A stretch of DNA of 59,486 nt from Candidatus Rokuibacteriota bacterium (GCA_003220495.1 QHSP01000039.1:1-59486); one strand, 5' to 3'; numbered from the stretch's first letter, positions 25,219 through 35,339 are shown. Numbers and translations: made by a program. Notes: generated by a model not told the origin, from the letters alone.

Positions 25219-26324
25219 ACGCGATGGGACGGGCTCACCTCAAGACGGGCCTGGCCCTCGTGCTCGGGGTGACGCGCACCGACCGGCTCATCCGGCTCAT
25301 GTCCGGCACACGCCGGTTGCCGCTCGTGGTCGGCTATCACCGAGTGGTCGACGACGGGCGCCCACGCCGGGCGTCGATCATCGCGCCGATGCTCGTGAGC
25401 CGCCGCATGTTCGAGCGCCAGCTCGACTGGATCGGCCGGCGCTTCCGGTTCGTCTCGCTCGACGAGCTGGGCTCGCGGCTCGAGTCGGGGGTGCCGTTCG
25501 AGACGCCGACCGCGACGATCACGTTCGACGACGGCTACCGCGACATGTACGAGCACGCGTATCCCGTGCTGAAAAGCAAGGGGATTCCGGCCGCCGTCTT
25601 CGTCGTCACCGACTGGATCGGGCGCGCGAGCGCCCTGTATCACGACCGGCTCTACCTCCTGCTCACGCGCGATTGGCCAGCGTCGCGCGAGGTGCTGATC
25701 GACCTGGGCGTCATGCGCCCTGAGCAGGTCCTGATGGCGCGCGGGTCGAACGAGCCGTTCGCCGCTCTGCGACACGTCCTGACGACGCAGTCCCAGGAAG
25801 GGCTGGCGCGCGTGATTGCCGCGCTGGAGGAAAAGCTGGGGATCGACAGCGGCCGGCTCGACGGTCTCAGGCCGCTGAGCTGGGCGATGCTCGCCGAGAT
25901 GCAGCGCGGCGGCGTCATCACGGTGGGCTCGCACACGCGGACCCACGCCATTCTCACCCGCGAGAGCGCGTCGCGGATGCTCGAGGAGACCGCCGGCGCG
26001 CGCCTCGCGCTGGAGGACCGGCTCGGGACCCCGATCAAACACTTCGCCTATCCCGACGGCGCGTTCGACGCCGAGACCGTGGAGACGGTGGCGCGCGCCG
26101 GCTACCGGTTCGCCTACACGACCTGCCACCACCGTGACCGGCGACACCCGCTGCTGACGATCCCGCGCTCGCTGCTGTGGGAGAACTCGTGCCTCGATCC
26201 CGCCGGCCGCTTCTCGGCCGCGGTCGCGAGCTGCGTGACGAGCGGTATCTTTCATTTCGCATCGGGCTGCCGGTACCGCCACGGTGTGACCCCCCGGCCC
26301 GTCGCGCCGATGGTGCTTCGATGA
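25215..26324 (+). CDS. Polysaccharide deacetylase (NodB-like)
   Basis: A 369-residue carbohydrate esterase 4 protein. Motif 1 TFDDGYRDMYEHAYPVLKSK (Asp-Asp pair), motif 2 SHTRTHAILT (His-x3-His), and a later FAYPDGAFDAETVETVA segment. No signal peptide is clear, so it may act on a precursor in the cytoplasm. A second deacetylase of a different subfamily is at 37251, so the polymer probably holds N-acetylated sugars that are partly deacetylated. GTG start in a GTGA overlap. Confidence 0.9.
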   Translation: MNAMGRAHLKTGLALVLGVTRTDRLIRLMSGTRRLPLVVGYHRVVDDGRPRRASIIAPMLVSRRMFERQLDWIGRRFRFVSLDELGSRLESGVPFETPTATITFDDGYRDMYEHAYPVLKSKGIPAAVFVVTDWIGRASALYHDRLYLLLTRDWPASREVLIDLGVMRPEQVLMARGSNEPFAALRHVLTTQSQEGLARVIAALEEKLGIDSGRLDGLRPLSWAMLAEMQRGGVITVGSHTRTHAILTRESASRMLEETAGARLALEDRLGTPIKHFAYPDGAFDAETVETVARAGYRFAYTTCHHRDRRHPLLTIPRSLLWENSCLDPAGRFSAAVASCVTSGIFHFASGCRYRHGVTPRPVAPMVLR

Positions 26325-27709
26325 CCGAGCCGAATCTCTCCCTCGTCTCGGTGCCCGATCCGCAGTGGTGGCGCCCCGAGCCCGAGACGGCGGGTGCGGT
26401 CGCCGACGAGGTGCGCGCCGAGCCGATCGTCCCGGACGCCGCGGGCGCGCCGGTGGCCTTCTGGGCGCTGATCGGGTTCACGTTCGTGCTCCTGATCGCG
26501 CCGCAGAACATTTTCCCGGCACTGCGGCCCCTTCGCGTCGGGATGCTGGCCGCCGGGACCGGCCTCGCCGCGCTGCTGATCGACCGGCTCGGCCGCGGCC
26601 TGCCGATCACGCGGGTCACGCGCGAGATCAAGCTCGCCGCCGCCCTGCTCGCGTGGGCGATCGTGACGGTTCCCTTCTCGTACTGGCCGGGTGGATCCAT
26701 CGGCGTGCTGACCGACCTGTACCTGAAAACTCTGGCGATCTTCCTCCTGATCGCCAACGTGGTGAGCACGGTCGACCGCCTCCGGAAGGTCGCGTGGGCG
26801 CTCACGCTCATGACGATACCGATCGCGCTGACCGGCGCGGAGAACTTCGCCGGCGGCGTCTACGTGCGCGGCGGCATGGACCAGGCGGTGAAGCGCATCG
26901 TCGGCTACGAAGCGGCGCTCACGCAGAATCCGAACGACCTGGCCCTCTTGCTGAACCTCATCTTGCCGTTGACGGTCGCCCTCTTCTTGATCACGCCGTC
27001 CGCCGCCCGGCGCATGGGCCTGTTCGGCATCGTCGCCCTCCAGGTGGTCGGCATCGTGGTCACCTTCTCGCGCGCGGGCTTTCTGACCCTGGCCACGACG
27101 CTCGTCGTGTCCGCGTTGACGTCCGCCGGGCGACTGGACCGGCGCTGGACCTGGGCCGTACTCGTCCTGGCCATCGTCTGCATACCGCTCCTGCCGGCGG
27201 ACTACGTCAGTCACCTGTTCACGATCACCGACATCGACAGCGATCCGACGGGCTCGGCCCAGGACCGATGGGCGCAGCAGATCGCGGCCATCGGCTACGT
27301 CGCCGGCCATCCGCTCATCGGCGCCGGGATCGGCCAGAACATCCTGGCCATGAACGAGGCCCTCGGGCCGGCCTGGCTCATGATGCACAACGCGTATCTG
27401 CAATACGCGATCGATCTCGGGCTACTCGGCCTGATCCTCTTCGTCCTCCTGTTCGTCGCGAGCGTTCGTAGCGCGGGCCGCGCCGCGCGCCTGGCGGCGA
27501 ATCGGCCGGATGGGCGCGAGCTGAGTATCCTGGCCAACGGGATCCGGACGAGCCTCCTGGCCCTCGCGGTCGCGGCGTTCTTCGGGCCGATTGCTTATCA
27601 CTTCCACTTCTATTACCTCGCGGGCCTGGCGATCGCCGCCCGGGCGATCGCCGAAGGCGACGAGGGCGCGGCACCGCCCGCGCAACCTGACGACGGCGCT
27701 CAGCCATGA
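26321..27709 (+). CDS. O-antigen ligase/polymerase (Wzy-like) membrane protein
   Basis: A 462-residue multi-spanning protein. A soluble N-terminus of about 45 residues precedes roughly ten hydrophobic helices (for example AFWALIGFTFVLLIAPQNIF, LGLLGLILFVLLFVASV). The periplasmic loop contains PLIGAGIGQN and MMHNAYLQ, the typical O-antigen ligase/Wzy loop, and EAALTQNPNDLALLLNL. It likely polymerises repeat units in the periplasm. No other polymerase is seen in the operon. Overlaps both neighbours by 4 bp. Confidence 0.88.
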   Translation: MTEPNLSLVSVPDPQWWRPEPETAGAVADEVRAEPIVPDAAGAPVAFWALIGFTFVLLIAPQNIFPALRPLRVGMLAAGTGLAALLIDRLGRGLPITRVTREIKLAAALLAWAIVTVPFSYWPGGSIGVLTDLYLKTLAIFLLIANVVSTVDRLRKVAWALTLMTIPIALTGAENFAGGVYVRGGMDQAVKRIVGYEAALTQNPNDLALLLNLILPLTVALFLITPSAARRMGLFGIVALQVVGIVVTFSRAGFLTLATTLVVSALTSAGRLDRRWTWAVLVLAIVCIPLLPADYVSHLFTITDIDSDPTGSAQDRWAQQIAAIGYVAGHPLIGAGIGQNILAMNEALGPAWLMMHNAYLQYAIDLGLLGLILFVLLFVASVRSAGRAARLAANRPDGRELSILANGIRTSLLALAVAAFFGPIAYHFHFYYLAGLAIAARAIAEGDEGAAPPAQPDDGAQP

Positions 27710-29091
27710 GCTCGGCGGCTCACGACCTGATCTCGATGAGTCTCCTGCAGCCGCTGCGCCGGGCCTACCGGCTCGCGCGGCCGTCCCTGCGACCGGCGGC
27801 GCTGGCGTCGGGCGAGGGGCTGCGCTTCCGTGAGCAGGCCGCGGGATGGCCCCTGGAGCAGCGGCGCGAGTGGATGCTCGACCGGCTTCGCGAGATGGTT
27901 CGGCGGGCGTGGTGGACGACGCCCTACTACAAGGCGTTGTTCGACGAGGTCGGATTCGACCCGCGCAGCAATTTCACGTTCGACGAGTTCGCGGCGCTTC
28001 CGGCGCTCGAGCGCGCGGACGTTCATCGGGCCGGGCATGCCCTGGTGTCGACCGCCGTACGCCCCGACGAGCTCAGGCAGGACGCGACCGGCGGCTCGAC
28101 GGGCGTGCCCACCGTCGTCTGGCTCGGGCCGCGCGAGCGGGGCTGGCGCGAGAGCGGGATCGAGCACTCGATGCGACGAATCGGTCTGCCGTCCGGCACG
28201 CGCGCCGCGTCCCTCTGGGGCCACAACCTCGATCCCAAGGCCAGCGACAGCGTCGGCGAACGCGTGCGCGCCTTCGTCGACAACTCGCACCAGCTCGAGT
28301 GCTTCCGTCTCTCGCCGTCGGCGCTGGCCGAGTACCACGCGACCCTGGAACGGTGGCGACCCCGCTACCTGCTCGCCTACGCGAACGCGCTGGGCGCGCT
28401 GGCGGCCGAGGTCGGCGCCCGCGGCTGGCGCCCGCGCTATCCGACGCAGTGCTTCGTGACGGGCGCGGAGAAGCTCACGCCGATGGTCCGGGACCTGGTT
28501 CAGTCGGTGTTCGGCCGGCCCGTGCACGAGCGCTACGGAAGCCGTGACGTCGGCTTGATCGCCTTCCAGATGAATCCGGATCGGAGCCTCGAGCTCGAGG
28601 TCGACTGGGCCAACGTGCTGATCGAGCCGGAGACGCGCGAGCCCGTCTCCTCGATTCTCGTCACGAAGCTCCACGGCGACGGCATGCCCATGTTGCGTTA
28701 CCGGATCGGCGACGTGGCCCGGTTTCCGGCGGGCAGCCGTCCGGGACATCCCGCGTTTGCGCTCGAGGAGGTCCTGGGCCGCGACCTCGACCGGATCTGG
28801 CTGCCCGGCGGCCGCTGGATCCACGGCATCGAGTTCCCGCACATGATGAAGGACCATCCGGTCCGCGAGTTCCAGGTCGTCCAGACCGACGACGCGAGGG
28901 TGACGGTCCGCGTGGTTCCGGCCCCGAGCTTCGGCGCGGACAACCGCGCCGGCATTCTCCGGACGCTCCGCGCGAACCTCGACGGCCTCGTCGTGAGCCT
29001 CGAGCTCTGCGAAGCCCTGCCGCGGACTCGGGCGAACAAGGTCCGCGCCGTCATCAGCGAGATCGACGAGCGCCGGCGAGCCCAGCGATGA
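27706..29091 (+). CDS. PaaK/CapK-like adenylate-forming enzyme
   Basis: A 461-residue member of the phenylacetate-CoA ligase-like family often called CapK. The nucleotide loop is DATGGSTGVPT, the acyl-adenylate motif YGSRDVGLIAF, and the ribose-binding region MLRYRIGDVARF. N-terminal WWTTPYYKALFDEVG is typical. Relatives occur in many capsule loci but their reaction is unproved; activation of an acyl group for polymer decoration is an inference. Tightly coupled to the DUF362 gene (4-bp overlap), so the two probably act together. Confidence 0.85.
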   Translation: MSSAAHDLISMSLLQPLRRAYRLARPSLRPAALASGEGLRFREQAAGWPLEQRREWMLDRLREMVRRAWWTTPYYKALFDEVGFDPRSNFTFDEFAALPALERADVHRAGHALVSTAVRPDELRQDATGGSTGVPTVVWLGPRERGWRESGIEHSMRRIGLPSGTRAASLWGHNLDPKASDSVGERVRAFVDNSHQLECFRLSPSALAEYHATLERWRPRYLLAYANALGALAAEVGARGWRPRYPTQCFVTGAEKLTPMVRDLVQSVFGRPVHERYGSRDVGLIAFQMNPDRSLELEVDWANVLIEPETREPVSSILVTKLHGDGMPMLRYRIGDVARFPAGSRPGHPAFALEEVLGRDLDRIWLPGGRWIHGIEFPHMMKDHPVREFQVVQTDDARVTVRVVPAPSFGADNRAGILRTLRANLDGLVVSLELCEALPRTRANKVRAVISEIDERRRAQR

Positions 29092-30548
29092 CGGACCGAG
29101 ACTTTACGCGAGATCGGCAGGTGGCCGCCGTCCGGACGCCCGAGCCCCCGCGAGGGCCCCAGGACGCCGGCGCGCTCTCGGAGAGCCTCGGCCGTCTTGC
29201 CGCGCTGCTCGGCTGGAGCCGCGAGGGCCGGGGGCCCTTCGGCGGCGCGATCCCGCGCGGGGCGCGCGTGGTCGTGAAGCCCAACTGGGTGATTCACGAG
29301 AACCGCGGACCGTGGGGGCTCGAGCCCCTCGTCACCGACCCCATGCTGATCCGCGCCGTCGTCGCCGGCGTGCTCGCCGCGGGACCGTCGCGGGTGATCG
29401 TCGGCGACGCGCCGCTTCAGGGCTGCGACTTCGAGCGGCTGTTGCGCGACACGGCCCTCGATCGTTGGGCGGCGGACCTGCGAGCGCGCGAGCCGCGCTT
29501 CGGGGGGGTGCAGGACTTCCGGCGGACCACGTGCGCGTTTCGCTACGGCGTGCGGATGGCCCGCGAGGACCAGATCCCCGAAGCGGACTTCGTGCTGTTC
29601 GATCTCGGCGCCGAGAGCCTGCTCGAGCCGATCACCGACGCGCGGGGCTCGTTCCGGGTCACGCAATACGACCCGCGCGAGCTCCGTAAGACGCACGCCC
29701 ACGGCCGCCACCGCTATCTCGTCGCGCGGGCGATCGTCGAGGCCGACGTCGTCGTCAACGTGCCGAAGCTGAAGACCCACTGCAAGGCCGGGATCACCGG
29801 CGCCCTCAAGAACCTCGTCGGCATCAACGGCAACAAAGAATTCCTGCCCCACCATCGTGTCGGTGGCTCGCATCACGGCGGCGACTGCTACCCCGGCGGC
29901 AGCGTGCTCAAGCGGGCGATCGAGGTCGCGCTCGATCAGTCGAATCTCGCCCGCGCTCCAGGGCCCCGCGCGTTCGCGTGGAGCGCAACCGGCGACGTGC
30001 TCGGCCGCATCTTGCAGCGAATGGGCGATGAGATCGGAGTCGAGGGCGCGTGGTCGGGCAACGACACGGTCTGGAGGATGTGTCTCGACCTGAACCGGGT
30101 CCTCCACTACGGGCGGCCCGACGGGACGCTCGCCGAGACCCCGCAGCGCCGTGTCCTGCACGTCGTCGACGCGATCGTCGCCGGGCAGGGCGACGGCCCG
30201 CTCGCCCCCGAGCCGCTGAGCCTGGGGCTACTGCTCGGCGGCGGCAACCCGGCGGCGGTGGACTGGGTCGGCGCCCACCTGCTCAGCTACGATCCGCGCC
30301 GCGTCCCGCTCGCCCGCGAGGCGTTCGGGCGCTTCCGGTGGCCGATCGCCGCGTTCGAGTCCGACGAGGTTCGCCTGATCGGCGACCTCGAGGACGGGGC
30401 GGACTCCCTGGCCGGGGCCCTCGGCGCCGCGCAAGCGGTGAAGCACCCGCCGGGCTGGCGCGATTCCGCGGCCGCGTGGTGCGCGCGCCAGACGGTCGCG
30501 GGGGGGCGCCGCCGGCCGGGCGCGACACCGGGGACGGAGCGCCGCTGA
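29088..30548 (+). CDS. DUF362 family protein
   Basis: A 486-residue protein with the DUF362 core: VVVKPNWVIHENRGPWGLEP, VIVGDAPLQGC, VVNVPKLKTHCKAGITGALK, then NLVGINGNKEFLPHHRVGG. Some DUF362 proteins bind iron-sulfur clusters, but no ferredoxin-type cysteine array is visible here. The C-terminal portion (LGLLLGGGNPAAVDWVGAHL) is typical. The biochemical role of the family is unknown. It overlaps the CapK-like gene by 4 bp and the flippase start by one base, so it belongs to the polymer pathway by context. Confidence 0.85.
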   Translation: MTDRDFTRDRQVAAVRTPEPPRGPQDAGALSESLGRLAALLGWSREGRGPFGGAIPRGARVVVKPNWVIHENRGPWGLEPLVTDPMLIRAVVAGVLAAGPSRVIVGDAPLQGCDFERLLRDTALDRWAADLRAREPRFGGVQDFRRTTCAFRYGVRMAREDQIPEADFVLFDLGAESLLEPITDARGSFRVTQYDPRELRKTHAHGRHRYLVARAIVEADVVVNVPKLKTHCKAGITGALKNLVGINGNKEFLPHHRVGGSHHGGDCYPGGSVLKRAIEVALDQSNLARAPGPRAFAWSATGDVLGRILQRMGDEIGVEGAWSGNDTVWRMCLDLNRVLHYGRPDGTLAETPQRRVLHVVDAIVAGQGDGPLAPEPLSLGLLLGGGNPAAVDWVGAHLLSYDPRRVPLAREAFGRFRWPIAAFESDEVRLIGDLEDGADSLAGALGAAQAVKHPPGWRDSAAAWCARQTVAGGRRRPGATPGTERR

Positions 30549-32092
30549 TGCGCGCGACGCTCGCACGGAGGGTCATCTGGCTCGCGTCCGCGAAGGCGGT
30601 CGCGTTCGGGCTCGGCTTCGCCCTGCCGCTCGTCCTCGTGCGCAGCTTGAGCCAGACCGAGTTCGGCCTGTACAAGCAGGCGTTCCTGCTCGTCAACACC
30701 GCCACCACCATCCTCCCGCTCGGCTTCGCCATGAGCGCCTTCTACTTCCTGCCGCGCTGCGAGGGCGAGCAAGGGCGGGTCGTCTTGAACATCGCGCTGT
30801 TCCATCTGATGGTGGCGGGGCTGACCGGGCTCGCGCTCCTGGTGTACCCGGACCTCCTCGAGCTGATCTTCGGCAGCCCCGAGCTCGTCGGCCACGCCCA
30901 CGGCCTGGCGCTCCTCGTCTTTCTGGCGGTCGCCACCTCCGTGCTCGAGATCATCTCGGTCGCGAACGGGGAAGTCGCCTTCGCGGCGCGCCTGATCGTC
31001 GCGACGTACCTCGTCAAGACCCTGCTGTTCCTGGGCGCCGCGTGGCTCGCCCCGTCGATCGAGGCGCTCATCGCCGCCGCCACGCTCAACTACCTCCTGC
31101 AGGCCCCGCTCGTCTTCTGGTACCTCGCCTCGCGGTTCCCGAGGTTCTGGGCCACGCGCGACTGGCCGCTCATGCGCGCGCAGCTCGCCTACGCGCTTCC
31201 GCTCGGCGCGGCGACGATGCTCTCGATGGCCCAGCTCGACCTGCACAGCTACTTCGTCGCCCGCACCTTCGATGCCGCGACGTTCGCGATCTACGCGGTC
31301 GGCTGCTTCCAGCTGCCGTTCCTGTACATCGTCAACGAGTCGGTCGGCGCGGTGATGATCCCGACGGTCAGCCGGCTCCAGCTCGAGAACCAGCCGGGTG
31401 AGATCGTGCGGCTCGTCGCCCGCATGATGCGCAAGCTCGCCGCCCTGTACTTTCCGCTCTACGCCTGCCTGCTCGTCACCGGGCGGGAGTTCGTCACCGT
31501 GCTCTTCACCGAGAGCTACCGTGCGAGCTGGCCGATCTTCGCGGTGAACCTGACCCTGATCCCGCTCTGCATCCTCACCGCCGCGTGCGACCCGGTGTTG
31601 CGCGCGTACCCGGCCTACACGTCGGTGCTCGTGCGGATCCGCGTCGCGCTGATCGCGGTGCTGGTCTCGGGGCTCTGGATCGTGACGGCGCACCACTGGC
31701 TGCTCGGCGCGATCGTCGTCATGGTCGGGGTCGCCGCGATCGACCGGTTCACGGTGAGCGTGATGCTCGGGCGCGTGCTCGACGTGACGTGGCGCGATCT
31801 GAGGCTCTTCGGTGACATCGCGAAGCTGGCGGCGGCGGCCGGGCTCGCCGGCGTGATCGCCGCCGGGGTGCGCCTGCTGGTCGCGGGCGCGGGCCCGCTG
31901 ATCGTGCTCGTCGCCGGCGCCGCGGCGCTGGCCGCCGTCTACGTCGCGTCCGTCGCGGCGCTCGGCGTTGCGACCGCGGCCGAGCGCCACGCCCTCCGCC
32001 GCCACGGGCTGGCGCTGCTGCGGCGTGTCGGGGTCGATCGTCGTGAACCGGCGTTACGGGATGTCCCCGAACGCGCCAGGGTCAAGCCATGA
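30548..32092 (+). CDS. Polysaccharide flippase (Wzx/MATE-MurJ superfamily)
   Basis: A 514-residue membrane protein with about 12-14 hydrophobic helices. It starts MRATLARRVIWLASAKAVAF and continues LVRSLSQTEFGLYKQAFLL, the standard Wzx opening. It should translocate the lipid-linked repeat from the cytoplasmic to the periplasmic face. The ATG at 30548 overlaps the preceding stop by one base and gives the family N-terminus; the frame is open further upstream but in a region occupied by the DUF362 gene. Overlaps the next gene by 4 bp. Confidence 0.9.
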   Translation: MRATLARRVIWLASAKAVAFGLGFALPLVLVRSLSQTEFGLYKQAFLLVNTATTILPLGFAMSAFYFLPRCEGEQGRVVLNIALFHLMVAGLTGLALLVYPDLLELIFGSPELVGHAHGLALLVFLAVATSVLEIISVANGEVAFAARLIVATYLVKTLLFLGAAWLAPSIEALIAAATLNYLLQAPLVFWYLASRFPRFWATRDWPLMRAQLAYALPLGAATMLSMAQLDLHSYFVARTFDAATFAIYAVGCFQLPFLYIVNESVGAVMIPTVSRLQLENQPGEIVRLVARMMRKLAALYFPLYACLLVTGREFVTVLFTESYRASWPIFAVNLTLIPLCILTAACDPVLRAYPAYTSVLVRIRVALIAVLVSGLWIVTAHHWLLGAIVVMVGVAAIDRFTVSVMLGRVLDVTWRDLRLFGDIAKLAAAAGLAGVIAAGVRLLVAGAGPLIVLVAGAAALAAVYVASVAALGVATAAERHALRRHGLALLRRVGVDRREPALRDVPERARVKP

Positions 32093-33147
32093 GGATCGCG
32101 GTCGTGGCGGCGAGCCTCGACATCCTGGGAGGCCAGTCGATCCAGGCGCAGGCGCTCTGCGCCGGGCTCCGGCAGGCGGGCTACGAGGTCGACTTCGTTC
32201 CGATCAACCCGCGGTTCCCGCGCGGGCTCGGCTGGGTCCGGCGCTACCCCTACGTGCGGACCGTGCTGAACCAGTCGCTCTATCTGCCGAGCCTCCACCG
32301 GCTGCGTCGAGCCGACGTCGTCCACGTCTTCTCGGCGTCGTACTGGTCGTTCCTGATCGCGGTGGCGCCAGCACTTCTGGTGGCGCGTCACTATCGCAAG
32401 CGAATCTTGTTGAACTACCACAGCGGCCAGGCCGACGACCATCTCGAGCGCTGGGGCACGCTCGTCCATCCCTGGCTCGAGCTCGCCCACGAGATCGTCG
32501 TGCCCTCCGAGTATCTCCGCGCGGTGTTCGCGCGACACGGCTACCCGGCGCGCGCCGTGCCGAACCTCGTGGACACGACGCGATTCCGATACCGGGACCG
32601 GATGCCGCCGCACGCGCGCTTCGTATCGGCCCGCAACCTCGAGCCCATCTATCGCGTGAACGTCACGCTCGAGGCGTTCGCGATGGTGCGAGAGCGGTTG
32701 CCGTCGGCGACCTTGACCATTGCCGGGGACGGTAGCGAGCGCGCTCGGCTCGTGCGGCGGGCGGCGGCGCTGGGCGAGCGCGGGATCACCTTCCGTGGGC
32801 GCGTCAACCCCGTGGACATGCCGGCGCTCTACGACGAGGCCGACATCTTCGTGAATTCGTCGATCGTCGACAACCAACCGTTGTCGGTGCTCGAGGCCTT
32901 CGCCGCGGGCCTTCCAGTGGTCTCGACCGCCACCGGGGACATCGCGGCGCTCGTGCGCGACCGCGAGACCGGGCTGGTCATCCCGCCTGACGACGCGTTC
33001 GCGATGGCCAAGGCGATGACGACGATGCTCGAGTATCCGGTCCGCGCCCGGCAGATGGCCCGTCGGGCACGGTCCGAGGTCGAAGCGTTCACGTGGTCGC
33101 GCCTGCGCGAGCAGTGGGATGCCGCCTACGCGGGAGTGCCGGCGTGA
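32089..33147 (+). CDS. Glycosyltransferase family 4
   Basis: A 352-residue GT-B enzyme. N-terminal LDILGGQSIQAQALCAGLRQ, a hydrophobic patch (YWSFLIAVAPALLVARHYRK) that may associate with the membrane, and the C-terminal motif NSSIVDNQPLSVLEAFAAGL, in which the usual first Glu of the E-x7-E motif is Asp. The donor sugar is unknown. It is coupled to the flippase and heparinase-like genes by 4-bp overlaps. Confidence 0.9.
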   Translation: MRIAVVAASLDILGGQSIQAQALCAGLRQAGYEVDFVPINPRFPRGLGWVRRYPYVRTVLNQSLYLPSLHRLRRADVVHVFSASYWSFLIAVAPALLVARHYRKRILLNYHSGQADDHLERWGTLVHPWLELAHEIVVPSEYLRAVFARHGYPARAVPNLVDTTRFRYRDRMPPHARFVSARNLEPIYRVNVTLEAFAMVRERLPSATLTIAGDGSERARLVRRAAALGERGITFRGRVNPVDMPALYDEADIFVNSSIVDNQPLSVLEAFAAGLPVVSTATGDIAALVRDRETGLVIPPDDAFAMAKAMTTMLEYPVRARQMARRARSEVEAFTWSRLREQWDAAYAGVPA

Positions 33148-35339
33148 TCCGACGGCTCGCTCGCGCCGGGGCCGACGAGCTGATCTGCCGGGGCCGTCAG
33201 GAAGCCGCGAAGCTCCTCGAGCGCACCGGCGTGGTCACGCGCGCCGGACTCGGACCGGATCACGGCATGACCCTGGAGCGCTTCCGCGCCCTCACGCCGC
33301 GCCACTTCTTCGACGGGGCGGTGAGTGACCGGACGCCTCGCCTCCTGATCGATCGGATGCCGGGCGCGGTCGACGAGATCGTGAAGGTCGCCGAGGCAGC
33401 GTGCCAGGGCCGTTTCGATCTGCTCGGCTACGAGGGGCTGTCGTTCGGCGATCCGGTGGACTGGCGCCTGGATCCGGTCTCCGGACGTCGCGCACCCCGG
33501 ACTCACTGGAGTCTCGTGAATCCGCTCGACCGGAACTCGGTCGGCGACAGCAAGGTCGTCTGGGAGCTGAACCGTCACCAGTGGATGGTCCAGCTCGGAC
33601 AGGCCTATCGCCTGACCGGCGAGCTTCGCTACGCGCGCGCCTTCACCCGGTATGTCGAGCAGTGGCTCGATGCCAACCCCCCGGGGATCGGGATCAACTG
33701 GGCGAGCAGCCTCGAGGTGTCGTTCAGGCTGATCGCATGGTGCTGGGCGCTCGTGCTCATCCGAGGAGCCCTCGTGTTGTCGTCAGCCCTGTTCGATCGG
33801 ATCGTCCGCTCGATCTGGGACCACGCCGCACACGTGGAGCGCTATCTCTCGTACTACTTCTCGCCGAACACGCACCTGACCGGCGAGGCCCTCGGCCTCG
33901 TCTACGCGGGGCTGATCTTTCCCGACCTGCCGCGCGCCGATCGCTGGCGCGAGCTCGGCACGCGGATCCTGATGGACCAGAGCGCGCGCCACATCCTGTC
34001 CGACGGCGTCTACTTCGAGCTGTCGACGGGCTACCAGCGCTACACGCTCGAGTTCTATCTGCATCTCTTGATCCTCGCCAGACGAAACGGCCGGCCGATC
34101 CCGGCGTCGGTCCTCGAGCGCGTGGCCGGGATGCTCGACTTCGTGCTGGCGCTGCGCTGCCCCGACGGCTCGATGCCCCAGATCGGAGACGCCGACGGCG
34201 GCACGCTCCTGCCGCTCGCGCCGCGCGCCCAGGACGACTTCCGCGGCGTCCTCGCGACCGCGGCCGCCTTCTTCGGTCGCGCCGATAGCGCGTGGGCGGC
34301 CGGTGGTGCGGCCCCCGAGGTGCTCTGGCTCCTGGGCCCGTCCGGACTCGACGCCTTCGACGCCCTGCAGCCGGCGCCGCCGGCCGGCCCGCCGTCGCGC
34401 CACTTCGCGGCCGGCGGATACGCGGTCATGCGGAGCGGCTGGGGCCCCAACGACCATCAGCTGATCTTCGACGTCGGACCGCTCGGCTGTCCCGTGACCG
34501 GCGGGCACGGCCACGCCGACCTCTTGAGCGTGCAGTGCGCCGTCTTCGGCGAGCCGTACCTGGTCGACTCGGGCACGTATTGCTACGCCGGTGATCCCGC
34601 GAGTCGCGACTACTTCCGGTCGACCGCGGCGCACAGCGCCGTGGTGGTGGACGGGGAATCTCAGGCGGCGCCGGTCGGGCCGTTCCGGTGGGCGAAGCGG
34701 CCGGGGGCGCAGCTCCTCGAGTGGCGCTCGGCCCTGGATCTGGACTTTGCCGAGGCGCACCATCGCGCCTACGCCGAGCTGCCTGGGGGTGGCGCCATCC
34801 ACCGGCGCCGCGTGCTCTTCGTCAAGGGCCGCTACTGGGTGGTCGTCGACGACCTCGAGGGTGACGGCGAGCACCAGGTCGACCTGCAGTTCCAGTTCGC
34901 GCCCCTCGAGGTCCAGGTCGACCCCACCCTCTGGGCGTGCGCGCGAGGGCGGAGAGGGAGCGAGCTCCTCGTCCGGCCGTTCGCGAACGTGTCGCTCAAG
35001 GCGGTCCTGCACACCGGCGAGCTCGAGCCGCTCCGCGGCTGGGTTTCGCCGATCTATGGACGGCGCGAGCCCGCGCCGCTCCTGGTCTACTCCACCGTCA
35101 CGAGCCTTCCACTGCGCGTGGCGACCCTGCTCCTGCCGAGCGCCGGCCCGCGCGCGGCGATGCCTTCCGTCTCGGCGGTGAACGACGCGAGCGGCGCGCC
35201 CGTAGGCCTCGTCCTCGGGGACACGGGCGAGCGCATCGCGTTCGGCGAGCGCGGACTACCCGAAATCGCAAACCATTCGATGCCGGGGGAGCGCGACACG
35301 AAGCCGCCGGCGTCGTGGAGAACAAATGGTGACCCATGA
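33144..35339 (+). CDS. Heparinase II/III-family polysaccharide lyase
   Basis: A 731-residue protein with an alpha/alpha toroid N-terminal half (HWSLVNPLDRNSVGDSKVVW, NWASSLEVSFRLIAWCWAL, YYFSPNTHLTGEALGLVYAG) and a C-terminal beta-sandwich half (GGHGHADLLSVQCAVFGEPY, VDSGTYCYAG). Tyr, His and Asn residues in these segments are the usual catalytic set. No signal peptide is evident. Such lyases are standard in exosortase-A exopolysaccharide loci and may trim or release the uronate-containing polymer. GTG start in a GTGA overlap. Confidence 0.9.
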   Translation: MIRRLARAGADELICRGRQEAAKLLERTGVVTRAGLGPDHGMTLERFRALTPRHFFDGAVSDRTPRLLIDRMPGAVDEIVKVAEAACQGRFDLLGYEGLSFGDPVDWRLDPVSGRRAPRTHWSLVNPLDRNSVGDSKVVWELNRHQWMVQLGQAYRLTGELRYARAFTRYVEQWLDANPPGIGINWASSLEVSFRLIAWCWALVLIRGALVLSSALFDRIVRSIWDHAAHVERYLSYYFSPNTHLTGEALGLVYAGLIFPDLPRADRWRELGTRILMDQSARHILSDGVYFELSTGYQRYTLEFYLHLLILARRNGRPIPASVLERVAGMLDFVLALRCPDGSMPQIGDADGGTLLPLAPRAQDDFRGVLATAAAFFGRADSAWAAGGAAPEVLWLLGPSGLDAFDALQPAPPAGPPSRHFAAGGYAVMRSGWGPNDHQLIFDVGPLGCPVTGGHGHADLLSVQCAVFGEPYLVDSGTYCYAGDPASRDYFRSTAAHSAVVVDGESQAAPVGPFRWAKRPGAQLLEWRSALDLDFAEAHHRAYAELPGGGAIHRRRVLFVKGRYWVVVDDLEGDGEHQVDLQFQFAPLEVQVDPTLWACARGRRGSELLVRPFANVSLKAVLHTGELEPLRGWVSPIYGRREPAPLLVYSTVTSLPLRVATLLLPSAGPRAAMPSVSAVNDASGAPVGLVLGDTGERIAFGERGLPEIANHSMPGERDTKPPASWRTNGDP

